Source: Bacteroidales bacterium
GTDB taxonomy: Bacteria; Bacteroidota; Bacteroidia; Bacteroidales; WCHB1-69
Reading direction: 5' to 3'
Assembly (NCBI GenBank): GCA_031257735.1
Contig: JAIROC010000311.1
Span: forward strand, 1 to 6,600
Length of the DNA stretch: 6,600 nt
Shown: positions 1-3,920 of the stretch, piece after piece
Layout of the letters: each line of letters starts with the position of its first letter
Numbering within the stretch: the first letter of the stretch is position 1
Program-made: the position numbers and the translations under genes
Notes under the pieces: generated by a model
What the model saw: the letters and a program-made list of their open reading frames with translations, nothing else
Told to the model about the DNA's origin: nothing
Databases searched by the model: none

Positions 1-83
1 TTGCGAAGGAGGCACGACTGAAGCAATCCCTAACAATCAATGCGTTCTTTGGGTAGGGATTGCTTCGCTGCGCTCGCAATGAC
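1..83. repeat. REP-like palindromic element, truncated by the window start
   Basis: AAGCAATCCCTA at 21-32 is exactly reverse-complementary to TAGGGATTGCTT at 54-65, with a 21-nt loop. Outside these arms, TTGCGA at the left end pairs imperfectly with CTCGCAATGACG at the right end, and a left-hand CGTCA would complete it beyond the window. Sequences of the form CATTGCGA...GAAGCAATCCC are a recurrent intergenic repeat in many unrelated bacterial genomes (from general knowledge, not searched). Confidence 0.75.
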
Positions 84-180
84 GGCGTTATGTCGACTTT
101 AAAGACAGACACTAATTAGTGTCTGTCTATATAGTATAAAAAAGTAATCATCAACGCCGTCCAAACAACGCCGTCATTGC
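76..180. repeat. 14-nt inverted repeat bridging two palindromic elements
   Basis: GCAATGACGGCGTT at 76-89 is the exact reverse complement of 167-180. The arms belong to the ends of the first REP-like element and the 172-200 hairpin, so the region 90-166, including the 103-128 palindrome, is bracketed by matching ends. The ten bases CAACGCCGTC also appear twice in tandem, at 152-161 and 166-175. Confidence 0.7.
99..139. repeat. Palindromic repeat element, copy 1 (perfect 26-nt palindrome)
   Basis: Positions 103-128 form a perfect palindrome with half-site AGACAGACACTAA, centred between 115 and 116. The 41-nt unit 99-139 recurs at 247-287 with 38 identical positions. The extended half-site and lack of a loop could suit a dimeric protein site or a cruciform. 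There is no T-run right after the stem on either strand that would suggest a terminator. Confidence 0.85.
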
Positions 181-200
181 GGGCTTGACCCGCAATGACG
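172..200. repeat. 29-nt hairpin of the CGTCATTGCGGG type
   Basis: CGTCATTGCGGG (172-183) and CCCGCAATGACG (189-200) are exact reverse complements around the 5-nt loop CTTGA. This is the familiar dispersed palindrome with a GGCTTGACCC centre found between genes in many bacterial genomes. A 14-nt fragment of its centre recurs at 386-399. Confidence 0.85.
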
Positions 201-246
201 TGCTGATTGTTGCGGAGAGCGCTTTTGAAACAACCCTATCTGTACA

Positions 247-287
247 TTAAAGACAGACACTAATTAATATCTGTCTATAAAGTATAA
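247..287. repeat. Palindromic repeat element, copy 2 (imperfect palindrome)
   Basis: This second copy of the 99-139 unit lies 148 nt downstream in the same orientation. It differs at three positions (267, 269 and 280). Two of these fall in the right half of the palindrome 251-276, giving C-A mismatches in plus-strand RNA but G-U wobbles in minus-strand RNA, so the hairpin survives better if transcribed leftward. Confidence 0.85.
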
Positions 288-346
288 TTATAAATTAGGC
301 TGACGCACGAAACCGCTTAATCAGTGTCATCATTGCGAAGGAAAAA

Positions 347-362
347 TGTCCCGTTAGGGACA
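347..362. repeat. Small hairpin
   Basis: TGTCCC (347-352) and GGGACA (357-362) pair around GTTA. A short fragment resembling the start of the REP-like element (CATTGCGAAGGA, 331-342) lies just upstream, so this stretch may be a decayed or rearranged repeat copy. Confidence 0.5.
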
Positions 363-376
363 AGGTAGAACCTCGT
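360..376. repeat. AGGT-AGA-ACCT hairpin, copy A
   Basis: A 17-nt hairpin unit, ACAAGGT-AGA-ACCTCGT. The base at 362 is A where other copies have G, giving an A-C mismatch in plus-strand RNA but a G-U wobble in minus-strand RNA. It overlaps the left outer arm of the composite inverted repeat. Confidence 0.6.
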
Positions 377-472
377 CCGAACAGGGGGCTTGACCCGCAC
401 CCGTAAGAGCAGCGGAGCTAATCCACTGCCTTAAAACGCGTTGTCGGAGCAATGCAAACCACTGCTGTTGTA

Positions 473-494
473 GAGACGGTGCACGCACCGTCTC
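473..494. repeat. 22-nt palindrome in the left arm of the long inverted repeat
   Basis: GAGACGGTGC and GCACCGTCTC flank a central AC (483-484). The same 22 bases recur in the same orientation at 542-563. Because the unit is itself palindromic, its non-palindromic AC core accounts for two of the three mismatches between the long arms. Confidence 0.85.
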
Positions 495-541
495 CTCTAA
501 CGTAATCAAAAACATTATTTATTCTTTTTCTTGCTGACGAG

Positions 542-563
542 GAGACGGTGCACGCACCGTCTC
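542..563. repeat. 22-nt palindrome in the right arm of the long inverted repeat
   Basis: Identical to 473-494, including the AC core at 552-553, with 10-nt perfect arms. It can form a small hairpin independently of the long stem. Confidence 0.85.
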
Positions 564-630
564 TACAACAGCAGTGGGTTGCATTGCTCCGACAACGCGT
601 TTTAAGGCAGTGGATTAGCTCCCCGTTCGG

Positions 631-647
631 ACGAGGTTCTACCTCGT
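631..647. repeat. AGGT-AGA-ACCT hairpin, copy B (inverted orientation)
   Basis: ACGAGGT-TCT-ACCTCGT, with 7-nt perfect arms. It is the reverse-oriented counterpart of copies A and C and overlaps the right outer arm of the composite inverted repeat. Confidence 0.7.
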
Positions 648-660
648 TCGCTCTATCCAC

Positions 661-675
661 GCAGGCTATGCCTGC
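661..675. repeat. Small hairpin GCAGGC-TAT-GCCTGC
   Basis: Two 6-nt arms flank TAT, followed on the plus strand by a T-rich stretch (677-687). It has the outline of a weak rightward terminator, but no plus-strand gene lies upstream, so I treat it as one more member of the repeat cluster. Confidence 0.5.
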
Positions 676-767
676 ATTTATTTTTAATACGTTTCTTGTT
701 CTTCCCGTTCAGAGGTTGTATGAAAAGTCCCCCTGACATTTGTTATTTTTTTATATTCTTTTTAATG

Positions 768-784
768 CGCAGGTAGAACCTGCG
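768..784. repeat. AGGT-AGA-ACCT hairpin, copy D with compensated arms
   Basis: CGCAGGT-AGA-ACCTGCG, with 7-nt perfect arms. Compared with copy C the core is identical, but the outer three base pairs all differ and all still pair. Confidence 0.7.
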
Positions 785-796
785 AGGATAATTCGA

Positions 797-813
797 ACGA
801 GGTAGAACCTCGT
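797..813. repeat. AGGT-AGA-ACCT hairpin, copy C
   Basis: ACGAGGT-AGA-ACCTCGT, with 7-nt perfect arms. The surrounding 800-820 is identical to 363-383, so it is a direct repeat of the left outer arm of the composite element. It lies about 80 nt past the rhomboid stop and could be within that operon's 3' untranslated RNA. Confidence 0.75.
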
Positions 814-893
814 CCGAACAGAGCATAATCAATTGCACGGGAAAACAACAAGGGGATTACCTACACTGTTCTCTGTTTCGTTATGGGTCATAA

Positions 894-1511
894 TTACCAC
901 CACGAGAATATCTGTCTCAAAAAATCCCCTGTCAAATCCCAATTGAAAGGAATAATAAACAGAAACCCATATACTCCTCCCCAAAAATGAGCGGCATGTC
1001 CTACATTATCCATATTCTTTTTTGACATGTAAGAAGAATATATCAAATAAAATACTCCAAAAAGTACCGCAGGAATGGGTATGGGAATAAATAGAAGATA
1101 CACACTTTTCAAAGGATATAAAAATATAAAGGAAAATAATACAGCAGAAACCGCTCCCGATGCACCAACAGCATGGTATTCGTAATTATGTCTCTGCTTT
1201 TTCAAGTCATACAATGTAGAAACAACAATGGCAGACAAATATAATCCCAGAAAAAGATAATGTCCTGCATCTCCAAAGAGATACATATATGCTTTTTCCA
1301 CTTTATTTCCAAATATCCAAAGAACAAACATATTGATAAGCAAATGTCCCCAATTTGCATGTAAAAATCCGTAAGTAAATAACCGATACCATTGTCTATC
1401 ATCAGCAACAGAAGGCGCATGAAAAATCATTTTTTCCACAAGCGTGGGATTTGCCCACGCAATTACTGTAACGAGAACGGTTATAACTATAAGCAAAATA
1501 TTTACGTCCAT
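894..1511 (-). CDS. Rhomboid-family intramembrane serine protease
   Basis: This 205-residue protein has the six-helix core of a minimal bacterial rhomboid protease, which cleaves membrane proteins within or beside their transmembrane segments. The HANWGHLLINM stretch (51-61) carries the conserved H56 and N60 of the oxyanion region. GASG (116-119) supplies the catalytic serine S118, and GHAAHFWGGVYGF (171-183) supplies the catalytic histidine H175. Both halves of the Ser-His dyad are therefore present and I predict activity. The WYRLFTYGFLHANW segment (41-54) is the usual L1-loop/TM2 entry, where many rhomboids have WR. Membrane segments lie near 3-20, 53-68, 84-101, 115-133, 138-159 and 173-190; there is no cytoplasmic accessory domain. 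The ATG (1509-1511) is 3 nt after the transporter stop, so translation is probably coupled. The protein ends SWW just before the repeat island. Substrate unknown. Confidence 0.93.
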   Translation of the reverse strand: MDVNILLIVITVLVTVIAWANPTLVEKMIFHAPSVADDRQWYRLFTYGFLHANWGHLLINMFVLWIFGNKVEKAYMYLFGDAGHYLFLGLYLSAIVVSTLYDLKKQRHNYEYHAVGASGAVSAVLFSFIFLYPLKSVYLLFIPIPIPAVLFGVFYLIYSSYMSKKNMDNVGHAAHFWGGVYGFLFIIPFNWDLTGDFLRQIFSWW

Positions 1512-1514
1512 AAA

Positions 1515-2171
1515 TTATCGAATCGTTGAGAATGGAAACAAATCGAAAGCAATACAGGTGCGGAAAAACAAAATAACAGCACACAACATCAAAATAATCC
1601 CCGCTACCTTATTGATAATTAACAAAACCTTGGGCGAAAGAAAAACAGTAATACGATTGGCAAAAAAAGACTTTAACAAGTCTGTCGAAAATATCATAAC
1701 CGCAATTCCTAACATAAACAAAATAGCTTTCGGTTTATCTTCTCCTGCTGTCCTTGAAGAAATAATTGTAAACCATAACACCCATACAAAAGGATTTAAA
1801 AAATTAAGAACAAAGCCTTTCCCTATTTCCGAAAATACACCCAACCAATTTATTTTTAATTTCAATTCTGTTGGTTTGTGGTCGGTTTTAAGTTTTTTCT
1901 TTTGGAAGGTATATATTCCATATATCAGTAACAAAGCCGTCCCCATAAATCCCAAAGCAATTTGAAACTTATCATTTTGAACATTTTGAGCAAATCCAAA
2001 ATAACAAAGAGACATCAACAAAATATCACTTATTGATATACCTATCGCCAATTGCATACCAGAATAAAACCCCTTATTGACACTCGTCTGCAAAATGGCA
2101 AACAAGGCAGGACCAATGGCAAAAACAAATGGTAAACCCAATACCAATCCTTCTAAAAACGATCTGATCAT
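1515..2171 (-). CDS. LysE/RhtB-family membrane transporter
   Basis: This 218-residue, strongly hydrophobic protein fits the LysE/RhtB superfamily of amino-acid and small-metabolite exporters in the cytoplasmic membrane. The family N-terminal pattern is present: a first membrane helix ending in a GP pair (G20, P21), then KGFYSGMQLAIGISISDIL (33-51), matching the usual G-x-x-x-G...GxxxxD arrangement. A second hallmark, NFLNPFVWVLW (123-133), resembles the family NPK/NPF motif in the later helices. I see about six membrane segments near 5-27, 38-60, 70-89, 110-138, 148-170 and 183-203, with a Lys-rich loop around 91-107. The start ATG (2169-2171) follows an A-rich leader 30 nt after the glutamine synthetase stop. 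The stop is only 3 nt from the rhomboid start, so the three genes look like one operon. Substrate cannot be deduced; linkage to glutamine synthesis might hint at amino-acid export, but this is only inference. Confidence 0.88.
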   Translation of the reverse strand: MIRSFLEGLVLGLPFVFAIGPALFAILQTSVNKGFYSGMQLAIGISISDILLMSLCYFGFAQNVQNDKFQIALGFMGTALLLIYGIYTFQKKKLKTDHKPTELKLKINWLGVFSEIGKGFVLNFLNPFVWVLWFTIISSRTAGEDKPKAILFMLGIAVMIFSTDLLKSFFANRITVFLSPKVLLIINKVAGIILMLCAVILFFRTCIAFDLFPFSTIR

Positions 2172-2201
2172 TTGTGTTTCTTTTTATTTTTTACTTGTGA
2201 A

Positions 2202-3707
2202 CTATCCGCAATAAAAATATTGATGTACCAATTCCATCATTTTGTCAGGATCAGCCTCCAACTCTTTACGAATAAATTTATCTTTAAACATCTTTAACTG
2301 TTTTATAATGCCGTCTATAATCTGGGGTGGAAATACATCATGTCGTTCATAAATTGCCCGTTGTTTATCAAGCATCTCGGCAGAATCCCAACACGAAGCA
2401 GGTAAACTGTCCAAAGGAACGATGTTGTCCTTATATTCTTCATGGAAAATATTAACATCTACGTATGTCCGTTTAGCAAATTCCAAAGCCCGTTTCAATT
2501 CAAACCCACTGCGTGCCGCAACAGTCAATCCTGCCAAAAGTAAATACACATCCGCCGAACCATCAGGACAACGAAATTCTACTGTTTGTTTTTGACAACC
2601 ATTCAAATCGGCAGGTGTTTCCAAAGGATTTTCATTTGCAACCATATCAATGTTGGTTGTCCATCCCAAAGGAACACGAACTAATACCGAACGATTTCTA
2701 TCCCCCCAACATATCGTAGTAGGAGCTTCCTGATGAGGTACCAAACGAAAATAAGATGTTGGATTGGTATTTCCAAATGCAGTCAAAGAAGGAGCACACT
2801 GCATATATCCAGCAATGGCTGTTTTAGCTGTATCGTTTAATTTTCCATCAGTTACCATGCAGTTTTCTCCATCTTTTACAATGCGTGTATGAATATGCAT
2901 CCCACTGCCCGCTTTGCCTGTTGTGATTTTGGGAGCAAAGGTAATATCCAATCCATATTCATAAGCAAGTTTGCGAATAATCCATTTAGCAATGATAAGT
3001 TGGTTAGCTGCGTCCTCTACGTCCGTAACCAAAAATTCTATTTCGTTTTGCTCATATATTTTATCGTCCATCGCAAAGTTACCTACTTCCGAATGAGCAT
3101 ATTTTACCATTCCCCCACAACGGGCAATCAGATGAATAGCCTCCATCCTGAAATCTTCAAACTTTGCAAAAGGGGCAGACTCATGGTATCCTTTTTGGTC
3201 GGTAGCGATAAATAAATCATCTTTGTCTCCTATGACATAATACTCCAATTCTCCCATTGCCTGAAATTCCATCCCCGTAACATCTCTAAATGATTTTGCC
3301 GCTTTCTTCAAAATATATTCGGGAGCGATTTCCAAAGGATTACCATCCCCCGTATAATAGGAACACAGCAGACAAAGTGTAGGCAAATCGGCAAAAGGAT
3401 CCATAAAAGCGCTTTTAAATCTCGGAATAACATACAAATCACTTGATCCTGCCTCTACAAACGAAAATAAACTTGATCCATCTACCCGTTCCCCATAAGA
3501 CAAAATCTGCTCCAAATAATCCATTTTACTTATGACAAAATTAAGTGTCTTCAATCTGCCGTCTCCTCCGACATAACGAAAATTGAGCATCTTTATATCA
3601 TTTTCTATAATAAATTGAATGATATCAGACTTTGTAAAATCTTTAGCTTCCTTATTCAACTGCTGAACCAAGGGATTTAAACTTTTCGCTAACTGTTCCT
3701 TATCCAT
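2202..3707 (-). CDS. Glutamine synthetase, GSI-like, about 500 residues
   Basis: This cytosolic enzyme makes glutamine from glutamate, ammonia and ATP (EC 6.3.1.2). I start it at the ATG at 3705-3707 (501 residues): the open frame extends 20 codons to a TTG, but that extension is hydrophobic, unlike the family, and overlaps a putative promoter box. The beta-grasp domain is N-terminal (VDGSS at 76-79 region). The catalytic domain carries the metal/substrate glutamates of GELEYY (E153, E155), HSEV (E207) and QNEIEF (E222). It also has the GSGMHIH motif (267-273, H271), the ATP/glutamate arginines in SYFRLVP (R321) and DRNRSVLVRVP (R339, R344), and EFR (E377, R379). All catalytic positions I can align to E. 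coli GlnA are present. The NLYxLP adenylylation motif is absent, so control by GlnE-type adenylylation is unlikely. It is far shorter than GSIII (GlnN, about 700 residues). It is followed 30 nt later by the LysE-family gene. Confidence 0.93.
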   Translation of the reverse strand: MDKEQLAKSLNPLVQQLNKEAKDFTKSDIIQFIIENDIKMLNFRYVGGDGRLKTLNFVISKMDYLEQILSYGERVDGSSLFSFVEAGSSDLYVIPRFKSAFMDPFADLPTLCLLCSYYTGDGNPLEIAPEYILKKAAKSFRDVTGMEFQAMGELEYYVIGDKDDLFIATDQKGYHESAPFAKFEDFRMEAIHLIARCGGMVKYAHSEVGNFAMDDKIYEQNEIEFLVTDVEDAANQLIIAKWIIRKLAYEYGLDITFAPKITTGKAGSGMHIHTRIVKDGENCMVTDGKLNDTAKTAIAGYMQCAPSLTAFGNTNPTSYFRLVPHQEAPTTICWGDRNRSVLVRVPLGWTTNIDMVANENPLETPADLNGCQKQTVEFRCPDGSADVYLLLAGLTVAARSGFELKRALEFAKRTYVDVNIFHEEYKDNIVPLDSLPASCWDSAEMLDKQRAIYERHDVFPPQIIDGIIKQLKMFKDKFIRKELEADPDKMMELVHQYFYCG

Positions 3708-3756
3708 TTCTGTATATTTAATTCTTCTATATGTAAATCCTAAAAAAATGAGTGTG

Positions 3757-3764
3757 CAAATGTA
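3757..3764 (-). promoter_or_regulatory. Putative Bacteroidota -7 promoter box for the glutamine synthetase operon
   Basis: The minus strand reads TACATTTG, matching the Bacteroidota -7 consensus TAnnTTTG. Initiation about 7 nt downstream would leave a leader of roughly 43 nt before the ATG at 3705-3707. The box lies immediately downstream of the TTG (3765-3767) that would start the longest open frame, so a transcript from here could not contain that TTG. This supports the shorter protein. Only a weak -33 candidate is visible (ATTG at 3781-3784, slightly too close). Confidence 0.45.
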
Positions 3765-3841
3765 CAAGAATTTTTATTTACAATTCACGAAAAACGTAAA
3801 AAAGTGTTCTATCTATGTACCATTTACTGCTACACACCTTA

Positions 3842-3849
3842 CAAACGTA
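3842..3849 (-). promoter_or_regulatory. Possible upstream -7 promoter box for the glutamine synthetase operon
   Basis: The minus strand reads TACGTTTG, a match to TAnnTTTG, in the gap between argS and the glutamine synthetase, about 85 nt upstream of a second such box. No TTTG is found at the -33 distance, and the eight-base pattern has only six fixed positions, so it may be fortuitous. If used, it would give a leader of roughly 130 nt. Confidence 0.22.
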
Positions 3850-3857
3850 CCTTTCCC

Positions 3858-3893
3858 GTGTATATTGTCTTTGACATGAAGTGTGTATATTGT
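3858..3893. repeat. 11-nt direct repeat in the glutamine synthetase upstream region
   Basis: GTGTATATTGT occurs at 3858-3868 and again at 3883-3893, 25 nt apart start to start. The sequence is short and AT-rich, so chance duplication is possible. Its place upstream of both putative -7 boxes of a nitrogen-assimilation gene would also suit a paired regulator site. No known operator is recognised. Confidence 0.4.
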
Positions 3894-3920
3894 GTTGATA
3901 TTTATTTCTTTGTTCTACGA

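Larger units (their letters stand above)
414..622. repeat. Long inverted repeat: 84-nt arms around a 41-nt loop
   Basis: Positions 414-497 and 539-622 are reverse-complementary with no gaps and only three mismatched pairs (458/578, 483/553, 484/552), so 81 of 84 positions match. The loop, 498-538, is AT-rich. Each arm contains its own 22-nt palindrome (473-494 and 542-563). No transposase frame fits inside. It could be a MITE-like or inverted-duplication structure; RNA read through on either strand would fold into a very long stem. Confidence 0.9.
363..644. repeat. Composite nested inverted repeat (outer arms 363-382 and 625-644)
   Basis: The 20-nt outer arms (363-382 and 625-644) are exact reverse complements and enclose the 84-nt inner arms. 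Spacing is asymmetric: 31 nt separates outer from inner arm on the left but only 2 nt on the right. The extra left segment holds GGGCTTGACCCGCA (386-399), identical to part of the 172-200 hairpin. This suggests one side gained, or the other lost, a repeat fragment after the inverted structure arose. Confidence 0.8.
1..893. other. Gene-free intergenic island of palindromic repeats
   Basis: I find no convincing gene here. The open frames crossing 418-660 (minus) and 548-736 (plus) run through inverted-repeat arms and have no family resemblance. The stretch contains at least ten palindromic elements of several types, listed individually, separated by AT-rich filler such as 676-700 and 741-766. 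Base composition is visibly more G+C-rich than in the flanking genes. The stretch 825-893, between the last hairpin and the rhomboid stop, shows nothing recognisable. No tRNA, rRNA, transposase or CRISPR is seen. Confidence 0.8.
3708..3920. other. Intergenic region between argS and the glutamine synthetase gene
   Basis: This AT-rich 213-nt gap has no convincing open frame. It contains the two TAnnTTTG boxes described separately and an 11-nt direct repeat. No intrinsic terminator for argS is visible: there is no GC-rich stem followed by a T-run on the minus strand. It most likely separates the yggS-argS unit from the glutamine synthetase-transporter-rhomboid unit and carries the promoter of the latter. 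Confidence 0.6.

Noticed and set aside
1..300. Repeats as a CRISPR array
   Set aside because: There are only two same-type units, 148 nt apart, with another palindrome between them; there is no regular repeat-spacer periodicity and no cas gene.
418..660. 80-codon open frame on the minus strand across the long inverted repeat
   Set aside because: It is translated repeat sequence: both arms are read through, composition is Cys/Arg-rich with a repeated peptide, and there is no family resemblance.
661..690. Hairpin followed by a T-rich stretch, resembling a rightward terminator
   Set aside because: The stem is only 6 nt, the T-run is interrupted, and no plus-strand gene lies upstream.
548..736. 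62-codon open frame on the plus strand
   Set aside because: It begins inside the right palindrome and runs through repeat arms and small hairpins, with no recognisable protein and no ribosome-binding context.
707..737. Possible insertion-sequence end (GTTCAGAGG / CCCCCTGAC)
   Set aside because: The inverted match is short and bulged, with no matching second end or transposase in the window.
768..813. Hairpins as intrinsic terminators of the rhomboid operon
   Set aside because: On the minus strand these stems are followed by A-rich rather than T-rich sequence, so they do not fit an intrinsic terminator, although they may still affect the 3' end of the RNA.
1444..1965. 173-codon open frame on the plus strand
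   Set aside because: It is antisense to the LysE-family gene, whose motifs and membrane helices are clear; the antisense product has no family features.
3871..3891. Sigma-70-like TTGACA...TATATT on the plus strand
   Set aside because: The spacer is only 9 nt, no gene reads rightward from it, and Bacteroidota promoters use a different consensus.
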